Positions 43,344-51,350 of a stretch of 64,000 nucleotides of DNA are shown here, one piece after another. The DNA lies in assembly GCA_028284635.1 (NCBI GenBank), contig JANQRJ010000018.1, positions 124,001-188,000 of the forward strand, given 5' to 3'. Under the pieces are notes generated by a model. It did no database searches. It saw nothing but the letters and a program-made list of their open reading frames with translations, and was not told where the DNA came from. Position numbers and translations under genes: made by a program. Every line of letters starts with the position of its first letter. The stretch's first letter is position 1. This DNA is from Pelagicoccus sp. GTDB lineage: Bacteria > Verrucomicrobiota > Verrucomicrobiia > Opitutales > Opitutaceae.

Positions 43344-44627
43344 ATGAGCAGAATCTCCATCAGCCAAAACCGACGCCACTTCGTCGACCAAAGCGGAAAC
43401 CCCTTCTTCTTCCTCGCCGACACCGCCTGGAACGGAGCCCTCAAGGCAACCGACTCCGAGTGGGACCAGTATCTCTCCCTGCGAGCCGAGCAAGGATTCA
43501 CCGCAGTCCAGTTCGTCCCCACCCACTGGCGTGCCTGCGAACAGCCCCCCCACGGCTCCACCTACCAGGAGATCGATGGGAAAGTCGTCCGCAACGAAGC
43601 CGCCCTCCAGAAGATGGACGAGCGTATCCAGAAGATCGTAGACCACGGCATGATACCCGTGCCCGTGATGCTCTGGCTCAACAACCTCGAACCCTTCCAT
43701 CAAGGCGAACACGCCTACATGCGGCAAAGCGTCTGCAATCCCCTATATAGCGAGAAAGCCATGATCGAGATCGGCCGCGACATGCTCGCCCGCTGGGGCA
43801 AGTTCTCCCCCATCTGGTTCTACGGCGGGGACGGCGACTACCGCGGCCGCGAATTCGGCGCCCTCATGAAACGCGTCGGCGCCGCCATCTTCGCCGATAG
43901 CGAAGACGCCCTCGTCACCATCCACCCAGGTGGCGGATTCTGGCCAAACGACTACTACGCCACCGAGTCCTGGTATAATATAGCCTCCATCCAAAGCGGG
44001 CACAATGAAGGCGCCGACGGCTTCCTCACCAACGGTCCGTACACCTACCGATGGCGAGACCTCAAGATGCCGTTTATAAATACCGAACCCTACTACGAGC
44101 GAGTCCTCCCCGACCAGTCCCGCTGCGCCTTCTCCGTTCGCCGAGCCGCCTACTGGTCCATACTCGGGGCGCCCATCGCCGGCGTCACCTTCGGCACCGC
44201 CAGCATTTGGGCCTGGAATCGCGAGCAGAACGAACAAGCCGAAAACCATTCCGAAGAATGGATATCCGGCCCCTGGACCGAGTGGATGGAAAGCGAAGGA
44301 ACCCGTGGGCTGCAGATTCTAAAGCAAGCTATCGCCGCCCTTCCCTGGACCGAGCTGCTCCCCGCCGACCAACTCCTCGCCGAACAACCCGGATTCGTAG
44401 ACGGAGCCAATTATATAAAAGTAGCCGCCAAGCCAGACGAGTCCCCCGTCGTCGCCTACAGCCCCGGTGGCGACAACGTACAGCTCCAGCTGACCCGCGA
44501 ACCCGCCCAAGCCCACTGGATCGACCCCAGAACAGGCGACAAACAAGAAGCCGCCCCCGACGCAAACGCCTTCATCCTGACCTACAAGAAGCCCGACAGC
44601 CAAGACTGGCTGCTCATCGTCTCCTAG
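43344..44627 (+). CDS. GH140 apiosidase-like protein
   Basis: The protein is 427 aa from ATG 43344. An upstream in-frame ATG at 43245 lies inside a palindrome. It follows the DUF4038/GH140 plan: FLADTAWNGALKATDSEWDQ near the start, GFTAVQFVPTHWRACEQ, WFYGGDGDYRGREFGAL, and INTEPYYE with a likely catalytic Glu. Family role: release of D-apiose from rhamnogalacturonan II side chains. No signal peptide is seen, so it is probably cytoplasmic. Its position next to five D-apiose catabolic genes strongly supports the function. Confidence 0.88.
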   Translation: MSRISISQNRRHFVDQSGNPFFFLADTAWNGALKATDSEWDQYLSLRAEQGFTAVQFVPTHWRACEQPPHGSTYQEIDGKVVRNEAALQKMDERIQKIVDHGMIPVPVMLWLNNLEPFHQGEHAYMRQSVCNPLYSEKAMIEIGRDMLARWGKFSPIWFYGGDGDYRGREFGALMKRVGAAIFADSEDALVTIHPGGGFWPNDYYATESWYNIASIQSGHNEGADGFLTNGPYTYRWRDLKMPFINTEPYYERVLPDQSRCAFSVRRAAYWSILGAPIAGVTFGTASIWAWNREQNEQAENHSEEWISGPWTEWMESEGTRGLQILKQAIAALPWTELLPADQLLAEQPGFVDGANYIKVAAKPDESPVVAYSPGGDNVQLQLTREPAQAHWIDPRTGDKQEAAPDANAFILTYKKPDSQDWLLIVS

Positions 44628-44652
44628 CTCCCGATCGAAAGCTATATTACCT

Positions 44653-46002
44653 TCACACTCGCCCTCGCCGAACTTGCTCGAAAAATTGGGGCACTCCTAC
44701 TTGGCCGCCCTTGAGCGCGATTTCGATTCCGTCGAAGGCCGGATCGTCGCTGCTCGCTTTGCATAGCGGACCTCCCGGAGCGATGCTCGCCGCCATCTCC
44801 AAGGCGAAGATTCCCAACTCCTTGGATACGTAACCCGAGGTGTCTCCACCCGCCACGCAAGCCCGGCGCAGTCCAGACGTTTCCAATATTCTCTTCAAGA
44901 TGCGACCCTGAGCCTCGCCCAAGCGATGGCCAAGCATCGAGACACCCTTCTCGCGAGCCGTCGTCCGCGTCTCCTCGATCGCTGGATCCTCCGGACCGCG
45001 CGCCAGGTACAAGACAACGCTCTTCCCGTCCCGCAACGCCTTTTTCGACTCGGAAACGCAACGCTCGATCTCCGATTCCACCCGACCATCGTCGATCAAA
45101 AGGCGCCCATCCAATCGGATCCCATAGTAGCCTTGATCCAAAGCGTATTCAATTTGTCCTGACGTCGCCGGCGAAGCGCTGCCGCACATCGCGACCACCA
45201 GCTCGCTCTCCTTAGCTACAAATTCTCCCTTCGGGCTCGCGAACTTTCCGCTCTCCAGCCAATGCGCTCCCAGGCAATACTCTAGGCCGGAAGATCCCAC
45301 TACGTACTGGACCCCTCCTTCCGAGCGTCCCTCATCCAGCAAGCGGCCAATCAAAGGCAAATGGCTGTTCGTAATCGTATCGAATAAAACAATACCATCC
45401 CGAATCGCGTCATAGCGCTCGCCAGCGACTTTTTCGTCGCCCTCGAGAGCCAGACAGTCTACCAAATCAATAGGCTGGTCGGTCTGCTTCGCCAAATGCA
45501 GACGAATGTCGCTTTCGTCCATAGGCGTCACCGGATGGCGGCCCATCGTCGGATGGCGATCCAAGCGAACCGCCTCCTCTCCCGCCGCGGCGAACAGATT
45601 GCCGAACGCCACGTAGCGCTTCAAACGCGGGGCTCCGATCACCAAGGGAACCTTGGTCGAACCGAACACCTCCATCCCGATTTCGATCGCCAGACCGATA
45701 CTGCCCACCTCGGGAGCCGAGTCGAACGTCGAGCAAACCTTGTAGTGAAAGAAAGGCGTATTCAAAGTCCTGAGACTCTCGAACTTCCCCCTGAGCTCCC
45801 GCTCCATCTCATCCCGATTCAAAGAGCGGCTAACTCCAGCCACTCCAACCGCCTTCGCGCCAGGAAAACGCTTCTCCAACAGCTCAGCAGACGGCGGCTC
45901 CAAAAACAGAACCGTCTCCACCCCATGCAGACAGAGGCACTCCATCACATCGGTCGAACCGGTAAAGTCGTCCCCGTAGAAGCTAAGCTCCAGAGCGTTC
46001 AT
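44653..46002 (-). CDS. oiaK: 3-Oxo-isoapionate kinase-like protein (DUF1537 four-carbon acid sugar kinase)
   Basis: The 449-aa protein has the GDDFTGSTD motif (10-18) and the ADP-binding C-terminal half (AGGDTSGYVSKELG and further), typical of the OtnK/DUF1537 family. In D-apiose catabolism a member of this family, OiaK, phosphorylates 3-oxo-isoapionate. The family is promiscuous, and 3-oxo-tetronate kinase is the alternative, but the neighbours favour OiaK. It converges with GH140 and is downstream of the XRE-cupin regulator on the same strand. Confidence 0.82.
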   Translation of the reverse strand: MNALELSFYGDDFTGSTDVMECLCLHGVETVLFLEPPSAELLEKRFPGAKAVGVAGVSRSLNRDEMERELRGKFESLRTLNTPFFHYKVCSTFDSAPEVGSIGLAIEIGMEVFGSTKVPLVIGAPRLKRYVAFGNLFAAAGEEAVRLDRHPTMGRHPVTPMDESDIRLHLAKQTDQPIDLVDCLALEGDEKVAGERYDAIRDGIVLFDTITNSHLPLIGRLLDEGRSEGGVQYVVGSSGLEYCLGAHWLESGKFASPKGEFVAKESELVVAMCGSASPATSGQIEYALDQGYYGIRLDGRLLIDDGRVESEIERCVSESKKALRDGKSVVLYLARGPEDPAIEETRTTAREKGVSMLGHRLGEAQGRILKRILETSGLRRACVAGGDTSGYVSKELGIFALEMAASIAPGGPLCKASSDDPAFDGIEIALKGGQVGVPQFFEQVRRGRV

Positions 46003-46014
46003 AGCGTCTCAAGT

Positions 46015-46095
46015 GGTAGGGACCGATCGCCGAGCGGTCCGCGTCGGTTAGATTTCCATCGGGCACTGCGGCTCGCTCGGCGATCGAGCCCTACC
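46015..46095. repeat. Palindromic repeat, AGGTAGGG family
   Basis: GGTAGGGACCGATCGCCGAG and its near reverse complement fill the gap between the regulator stop and oiaK. Confidence 0.85.
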
Positions 46096-46119
46096 TCTGG
46101 TAACTCCTCGAACATTTCC

Positions 46120-46749
46120 TCACGCCTTCGAAGCTACATCGATGATCCGCGAGATATCGCCGTGAAAATGATAGTCCTTGGAGGTCACGATCGACAAGGC
46201 GCGCGTCTTTCCTCCATTCGCGGGACGCACCCGATGCTCCAGTCGCGCATCGAAATAAGCCGAATCCCCGACCCCCATCTCGATCTCCTCCTTGCCGATG
46301 CTCAAAAGCAAGCTGCCTTCCACTACATAAATAAACTCGTGACCGGAATGCGACTTCATCGGCCCATCCGGATTCGCCGAATCCACGTCCACCAAAATAG
46401 GCTCCATCAGCTTGTCCTTCTTGCCGTCCGCCAAAAGGCTGACTCGCAGCCCCTTCCGTCCTCGGAAACGCATCTTCTTGCCCTTCCCCGCGCGGCATAC
46501 CACCACAGGACGGTCGTCCCCCGAGTCCTCGAAGAAAACGGAAACCGACACGCCCAATGCCTCCGCCAGCCTCGACAGGTTCGCAATATTGATCGCCGTC
46601 TTCAGATTCTCCACCCGCGACAGATACGCCTCGGACAAACCCGCGGCCGCTCCAAGCTCCTTCAAGGTCAGCTCGTTGTCCTTGCGCAAAGACGCGATGC
46701 GCCGCGCCACATTGATCTCGACCAGATTCAGATCCGCTTTCTCTTTCAA
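46120..46749 (-). CDS. XRE-family regulator with cupin domain
   Basis: The 209-aa protein probably starts at TTG 46749, because an in-frame stop lies just upstream and no ATG is close. The HTH_3-type domain (TLKELGAAAGLSEAYLSRVE, about 29-48) is followed by a C-terminal cupin (HEFIYVVEGSLLLSIGKEEI, about 136-155), the usual layout of small-molecule-responsive XRE regulators. It is divergent from apnL. TGCAAG-type palindromes in the gap (46794) and before the apsD/RLP pair (49860) suggest it controls the whole apiose module. The ligand may be an apiose intermediate; that is inference. Confidence 0.9.
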   Translation of the reverse strand: MKEKADLNLVEINVARRIASLRKDNELTLKELGAAAGLSEAYLSRVENLKTAINIANLSRLAEALGVSVSVFFEDSGDDRPVVVCRAGKGKKMRFRGRKGLRVSLLADGKKDKLMEPILVDVDSANPDGPMKSHSGHEFIYVVEGSLLLSIGKEEIEMGVGDSAYFDARLEHRVRPANGGKTRALSIVTSKDYHFHGDISRIIDVASKA

Positions 46750-46793
46750 AATGTTTTCAGGTTAGACGAGTAGATATATATTCTTGCTATTCA

Positions 46794-46807
46794 TGCAAGT
46801 TTTTGCT
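46794..46807. promoter_or_regulatory. Candidate operator, apnL/regulator intergenic region
   Basis: TGCAAGTTTTTGCT is close to the perfect palindrome TGCAAGTTCTTGCA at 49860-49873, differing at two positions. The first arm TGCAAG is kept. Confidence 0.6.
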
Positions 46808-46841
46808 TTTTCAGCAAACAAAAACTTACTCGATTTTCTTC

Positions 46842-48788
46842 ATGGAAACCATAGCGATCACCTCCGGACCAATCAAGGCGACCTTTCACCCCCAAGAGCT
46901 CCTCCTCCGCTACGTCCAGGTCGATGGATCCGAAGCCCTCCGCGGAATCTGCTTCGCCATGCGCGACCAAAACTGGGACACCGTTCCCCCCATCGTGGAA
47001 AACCTCGAAAGCGAATCCGACGAGCAAGGCTTTCGCATCCAATTCGACTTCTCCTGGAAGAGCGGCCCCATCCAGTTCGCCGGTCAAGCGACGCTCGGAG
47101 GCAACGCCCAGGGAACCATCGCCTACCGATTCTCCGGCGACTGCCAGCAAGACTTCCTCAAAAACCGTCTCGGCTTCGTCGTCCTCCACGGCGCCCAGCT
47201 CGCCGGCAAGCCCTGCCACTGCCTTGAAGTAACCGGATCTCAACTACAAGGCGTTTTTCCCGCGAGCATATCGCCCCACCAGCCCTTCAAGAATCTTCGC
47301 TCCATCCGCCATTCGCTCGACAACGGCCAGGAACTCGAAGTACTCATGGAAGGCGATACCTTCGAGATGGAAGACCAGCGCAACTGGACCGACGCCTCCT
47401 ATAAAACCTACTGCACCCCCCTCGAACTGCCCTTCCCCGTTCAAATGAAAGCAGGCGACTCGGTAAGCCAGAAAATCGAGCTCTCCCTGCACGGAACGCC
47501 CAACGACGCCCTACCCCCGACCGCCAGCCCCACGCGCCTTTCTCTCAGCAACGCAGCTCCTAGCTACTCCATCCCCCACATCGGCCTCGCCCTCTCGCCA
47601 GACGACAGCGAACCCTACTCTCCCGCCGAAATCGAGCGACTCGCAACCCTGCACCTCGATCACCTGAGAATCGACCTGCACCTCGTCCGCCCCGACTGGA
47701 ACGAATCGCTCGCACACGGCCAGCGCCTCGCCAAGCAAATCGGCGCCTCCCTCGAAATCGCCCTCTTCGCCAACGAGCAAACCAGCAACGCAGTCGACGC
47801 CCTCGTCGTCCAAATCCAATCCGAGAGCATCCCCGTCGCCCGCTACCTCGTCCTCCACGAAGACGAAAAATCCACCCCCGCCGCCACCATCGAGCAAGTC
47901 GAAGCCAAGCTCCGAGCCAGTGCCCCCGCGGCCCAAATCCTGGCCGGAACCGACTGCTACTTCGCCGAGCTCAATCGCCAGCGCCCCGAAACCCGCCTGC
48001 TCGACGGCGTCTGCTTTTCCATCAACCCCCAGGTACACGCCTTCGACGACGCCTCGCTTATAGAAACCCTCGGCGCCCAAACCACCGCCGCCAACGACGC
48101 GCGCGCCATCGCCGATGGGAAAAACGTCGCCGTATCCCCAATCACACTACAGCCTCGCTTCAACCCCAACGCCACCGGCCCCGAGCCCGAAACGCCCGCT
48201 GGCCAGCTCCCCTCCACTGTCGATCCACGCCAAGCCACCCCCTTCGGCTACGCCTGGACCGCCGGCAGCCTCCTGCGCCTCTCCGCCAGCGCCGCCACGT
48301 CCCTCACTTACTACCAGACCCGAGGCTGGGAAGGCGTCATGGAACGCGAACAAGGCTGCCCCCTTCCAAATCTCTTTACCTCCAAACCCGGCGAAACCTT
48401 TCCTCTCTACAAGGCCTTCGAACTCTTCGCCTCCTTCAAAGGCGGACAGATCGCCCTGCTCGACAGCTCGAACCCCTTCAAGGTCGAAGCCGCCCGCATC
48501 GAAACCGAAGACCACCAACGCCTAGAGCATTTTTCTTCTGTTCAGTCGCCCAAAGGTGGGTCGTCTTCTCCGAAGACGACTGAATCGCGCCCCACTGTAC
48601 ACGCGCATGCGTTCCCGACTTCAGTCGGGACCGCACCACTCTCTGAAAACCCGGCTAGACAAACGAAAAACGTCCTGGCAATCGTCAACTACACCGGCAA
48701 ACCACAAGAAGCCGAATTCCAGGGCGAAACCCGCGAACTGCCGCCCTACTCGATAACGATCGTCGAATCCGAAGCCGCCGACTCGTAG
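46842..48788 (+). CDS. apnL: D-apionate lactonase-like protein
   Basis: The protein is 648 aa from ATG 46842. A TTG at 46803 gives a less convincing N-terminus. The sequence is a two-part protein without signal peptide. Its N-terminal beta-rich half (ETIAITSGPIKATFHPQELL) and a TIM-barrel-like second half (HIGLALSPDDSEPYSPAEIE, TYYQTRGWEGV) fit ApnL, the D-apionate lactonase of apiose catabolism. Residues about 573-596 are encoded by inserted REP DNA (SPKGGSSSPKTTE and on), so a linker there is expanded. The 3' end overlaps the convergent apsD gene by 43 bp. ApnL identity rests on resemblance and neighbours. Confidence 0.78.
   Translation: METIAITSGPIKATFHPQELLLRYVQVDGSEALRGICFAMRDQNWDTVPPIVENLESESDEQGFRIQFDFSWKSGPIQFAGQATLGGNAQGTIAYRFSGDCQQDFLKNRLGFVVLHGAQLAGKPCHCLEVTGSQLQGVFPASISPHQPFKNLRSIRHSLDNGQELEVLMEGDTFEMEDQRNWTDASYKTYCTPLELPFPVQMKAGDSVSQKIELSLHGTPNDALPPTASPTRLSLSNAAPSYSIPHIGLALSPDDSEPYSPAEIERLATLHLDHLRIDLHLVRPDWNESLAHGQRLAKQIGASLEIALFANEQTSNAVDALVVQIQSESIPVARYLVLHEDEKSTPAATIEQVEAKLRASAPAAQILAGTDCYFAELNRQRPETRLLDGVCFSINPQVHAFDDASLIETLGAQTTAANDARAIADGKNVAVSPITLQPRFNPNATGPEPETPAGQLPSTVDPRQATPFGYAWTAGSLLRLSASAATSLTYYQTRGWEGVMEREQGCPLPNLFTSKPGETFPLYKAFELFASFKGGQIALLDSSNPFKVEAARIETEDHQRLEHFSSVQSPKGGSSSPKTTESRPTVHAHAFPTSVGTAPLSENPARQTKNVLAIVNYTGKPQEAEFQGETRELPPYSITIVESEAADS
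48554..48630. repeat. REP-type sequences inside apnL, related to the RAYT-flanking REPs
   Basis: CTTCTCCGAAGACGACT (48565-48581) is identical to 57984-58000 next to the RAYT gene, and the surrounding 28 bp match in 26 positions. A second hairpin, TCCCGACT pairing with AGTCGGGA, lies at 48613-48630. The reading frame stays open. Confidence 0.8.
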
Positions 48789-49768
48789 CACCGGCGCACC
48801 AGATCCAAGGTCTTCAAATTGTCCTCCGCAGTGGTCTCCGCCGGAGCGCCTCCCTGCAAGGCCCCCAGAAGGTTTCGGTTGCAATCCACGATGCTCGCAT
48901 GGACACAGTCGTAACGGGCATCCGCCCAAGGATAGTACTCCGGCGTCGCCTGGGTCGAAGAGACCCCCTCGCGCGTCGTCACGTGAATCCAGCCATCCTT
49001 TCGCAGCTCGATCGACGCGTCCTCGCCCTCGATCACCACGTAAGTCTGCGGAAAACGCTCGTCCAGCAAACGGCTCGCGTAGCTCATCTCCACCGAGACC
49101 GTCGCCCCGCTCGCCATCTTGAGCATCACCGTCGCCGCATCCTCGCCCTTGATTCCCTGGTTCACGCGATGCGTGTGGCAATGCAGCGACGTCGCTTCGC
49201 CAAACAAGAATCGCGTAGTATCCAATACATGGGTACCGATATCCATCAAAATGAAACGCTCCAGTTCCTTGAGAAACGGCTGGTTTTCGAAAACCGGGAA
49301 GCTGCAGCAGTAGATCACCCGCGCCCGCCAAATCCGGCCGATGCGATTCTCGTCCATGATCCGCTTCAGCTCCCGCAGCGGCCGCTGCCAGCGCCAATTC
49401 TCGTGCACGTACAGCCCCACGTTCGCCTCCTGGCACGCCCGCGCCATGCTCGCCGCCGTCTCGTAGTCCGGGGCCAAAGGCTTCTGGCAAATGACTGGGA
49501 TCCCCCGCTCCACCGCCATCAAGGTAAAGCGCTCGTGCACGCTCTCCCCAGCCACGATATCCACGAAATCCAATTCCTGCTCCGCAAACAGCTTCTCCAA
49601 ATCGTCGTAAACCGCCTCGATCCCAAACTCCTGCCCCAGGGCCTCCGCCTTCGACAAGGTGCGGTTGTACAGAGCAACGCACTCCGCGCCCTCCAGTTCC
49701 TTCCAGCCGGCAAGCTGAAAGCGGGACCAGAATCCCGTGCCGATCGTTGCGAATTTCAATGAAGCCAT
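48746..49768 (-). CDS. apsD: Gfo/Idh/MocA oxidoreductase, D-apiose dehydrogenase-like
   Basis: The 340-aa protein has the Rossmann motif TIGTGFWS near residues 8-15, VICQKPLAPD in place of the usual EKP, and the Gfo/Idh C-terminal domain with a GTHVLDTTRFLFGE segment. In D-apiose catabolism ApsD oxidises D-apiose to apionolactone. The family is broad, so identity is mainly from context. Its promoter region shares the TGCAAG palindrome with apnL. It overlaps apnL at the 3' ends (48746-48788). Confidence 0.8.
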   Translation of the reverse strand: MASLKFATIGTGFWSRFQLAGWKELEGAECVALYNRTLSKAEALGQEFGIEAVYDDLEKLFAEQELDFVDIVAGESVHERFTLMAVERGIPVICQKPLAPDYETAASMARACQEANVGLYVHENWRWQRPLRELKRIMDENRIGRIWRARVIYCCSFPVFENQPFLKELERFILMDIGTHVLDTTRFLFGEATSLHCHTHRVNQGIKGEDAATVMLKMASGATVSVEMSYASRLLDERFPQTYVVIEGEDASIELRKDGWIHVTTREGVSSTQATPEYYPWADARYDCVHASIVDCNRNLLGALQGGAPAETTAEDNLKTLDLVRRCYESAASDSTIVIE

Positions 49769-49859
49769 AGTCGAAAAGGTAGAGGCGAAAATTCAGTCGA
49801 GCAACCGTCAGGCGACAGGTCAGCCAAACGGACAACCAACTATATAGACTTTACATACA

Positions 49860-49873
49860 TGCAAGTTCTTGCA
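49860..49873. promoter_or_regulatory. Candidate operator, apsD/RLP divergent region
   Basis: TGCAAGTTCTTGCA is a palindrome with 6-bp arms. It lies 92 bp from apsD and 45 bp from the RLP gene and matches 46794-46807 in 12 of 14 positions. Confidence 0.65.
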
Positions 49874-49917
49874 AAATATTCAATTCTTTTCTCCCGCGAA
49901 AAATCGACCTCGCCGCA

Positions 49918-51186
49918 ATGAACCCCGCACCGCCCTCAAATCGCATCGTCGCCCGCTATCTCATCGAGACCGCCCATCCCCTGGAACAGGCCGCCGCTCA
50001 CATGGCAGGAGAACAGTCCAGCGGTACCTTCGTCGCCATCCCCGGCGAGACCGACGAACTCAAGCAACGCTTCGGCGCCCAAATCATCGACATCGAGGAA
50101 TGCGGCGAAGCCAGTGTAGCTGCTCTCCCCGGCTCCAAGCAGCCCGCAAGCGCCCCTCTCAAGCAAGCCAAGGTCACCCTCTCCTTCCCCCTCGAAAACA
50201 CCGGCCACTCCCTCTTCGCCCTATTCGCCCAAGTCGCCGGCAACCTCTTCGAGCTCTCCCCCTTCTCCGGACTCAAGCTGCTCGACCTCGACATCCCAGA
50301 CGAATTAGCCAAGGCCCACCCAGGCCCCCAATTCGGCGTCGAAGGCACCCGCAAGCTCGCCAACGTCTACGACCGCCCCCTCATCGGCACCATCGTCAAG
50401 CCCAGCGTCGGCCTCGCTCCCGCCGACACCGCCGCCCTCGTGAAGCAGCTGCTCGCAGCGGGCATCGACTTCATCAAGGACGACGAGCTCATCGCCAACC
50501 CACCGTATTCGCCGATCAAGGACAGAGTCGCCGCCGTCATGCCCGTCATCAACGACCACGCGGAAAAGACCGGCAAAAAGGCCATGTACGCCTTCAACAT
50601 ATCCGACGAGCCCGAGGCCATGATCCGCCACCACGACACCGTGCTCGCCGGCGGAGGCACCTGCGTCATGACAAACATGATACCCGTCGGCCTCTCAGGA
50701 CTCTCCTATCTGCGCAAGCGCAGCCAGCTCCCCATCCACGGACACCGCGCCGGCTGGGGCATGCTCTCCCGCCACCCGCTGCTCGGCATGTCCTACCTCG
50801 CCTTCCAGAAGTTCTTCCGGCTCGTCGGCGTCGACCACCTGCACGTCAACGGGCTGCGCAACAAGTTCTGCGAGCCCGACGATTCCGTGCTCGCCTCCGC
50901 CAAAACCTGCCTCGCCCCCATGGCCGGACGCCACGCCGTCATGCCCGTCTTCTCCTCCGGCCAATCCGCCCTCCAAGCGCCCGACACCTATCAGCGCCTC
51001 GGAAGCGTCGACCTCATGTACCTCGCCGGCGGAGGCATCATGGCCCACCCCGACGGCCCCGCCGCCGGCATGGCCAGCCTCAAGCAAAGCTGGGAAGCCG
51101 CCATCAAAGGAATCTCCCTGGAAGAGTATTCAAAAACTCACGACGAACTCGCCAAGGCGCTGCAGAAGTATGCTAAACCCAAATAA
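49918..51186 (+). CDS. RuBisCO-like protein (3-oxo-isoapionate-4-phosphate decarboxylase/transcarboxylase type)
   Basis: The 422-aa protein has the RuBisCO large-subunit plan. TIVKPSVGLAP has Lys161 (the K175 position), GIDFIKDDE has the carbamylated Lys187 with Asp189/Glu190, and HGHRAGWGML plus LAGGGIMAHP form the phosphate site. It is not a CO2-fixing RuBisCO because several specific loop residues are changed. In D-apiose catabolism two RLPs act on 3-oxo-isoapionate-4-phosphate: OiaX decarboxylates it to L-erythrulose-1-phosphate, and OiaT cleaves it to 3-phosphoglycerate and glycolate. No erythrulose-phosphate isomerase is seen here, which mildly favours OiaT. The subtype is not proven. 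Confidence 0.88.
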   Translation: MNPAPPSNRIVARYLIETAHPLEQAAAHMAGEQSSGTFVAIPGETDELKQRFGAQIIDIEECGEASVAALPGSKQPASAPLKQAKVTLSFPLENTGHSLFALFAQVAGNLFELSPFSGLKLLDLDIPDELAKAHPGPQFGVEGTRKLANVYDRPLIGTIVKPSVGLAPADTAALVKQLLAAGIDFIKDDELIANPPYSPIKDRVAAVMPVINDHAEKTGKKAMYAFNISDEPEAMIRHHDTVLAGGGTCVMTNMIPVGLSGLSYLRKRSQLPIHGHRAGWGMLSRHPLLGMSYLAFQKFFRLVGVDHLHVNGLRNKFCEPDDSVLASAKTCLAPMAGRHAVMPVFSSGQSALQAPDTYQRLGSVDLMYLAGGGIMAHPDGPAAGMASLKQSWEAAIKGISLEEYSKTHDELAKALQKYAKPK

Positions 51187-51190
51187 AGAT

Positions 51191-51210
51191 CCCCGCCTCA
51201 AGGGGCGGGG
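51191..51210 (+). terminator. Hairpin after the RLP gene
   Basis: CCCCGCC pairs with GGCGGGG around a short loop, directly after the RLP stop codon. The T-tract is weak (TATTC), so partial read-through into apnO is possible. Confidence 0.5.
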
Positions 51211-51220
51211 TATTCAAAAA

Positions 51221-51301
51221 GGTAGGGATCCCGACTCGTCGGGAAGCCGTCCGCTAAAGCCTGATCCTGCAATGCGGACGGCCCGGCGGTCCATCCCTAC
51301 C
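51221..51301. repeat. Palindromic repeat, diverged AGGTAGGG family
   Basis: GGTAGGGATCCCGACTCGTC begins an 81-bp element that ends CCATCCCTACC. It sits between the RLP gene and apnO. Confidence 0.75.
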
Positions 51302-51350
51302 CCAGGCATCTAAACCAAAAGAGAAGCATTTAACCCAGAACCCGACACCC

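Noticed and set aside
49869..51176. Second long frame overlapping the RuBisCO-like protein
   Set aside because: It is Arg/Pro-rich low-complexity text without domains, while the other frame has all RLP motifs.
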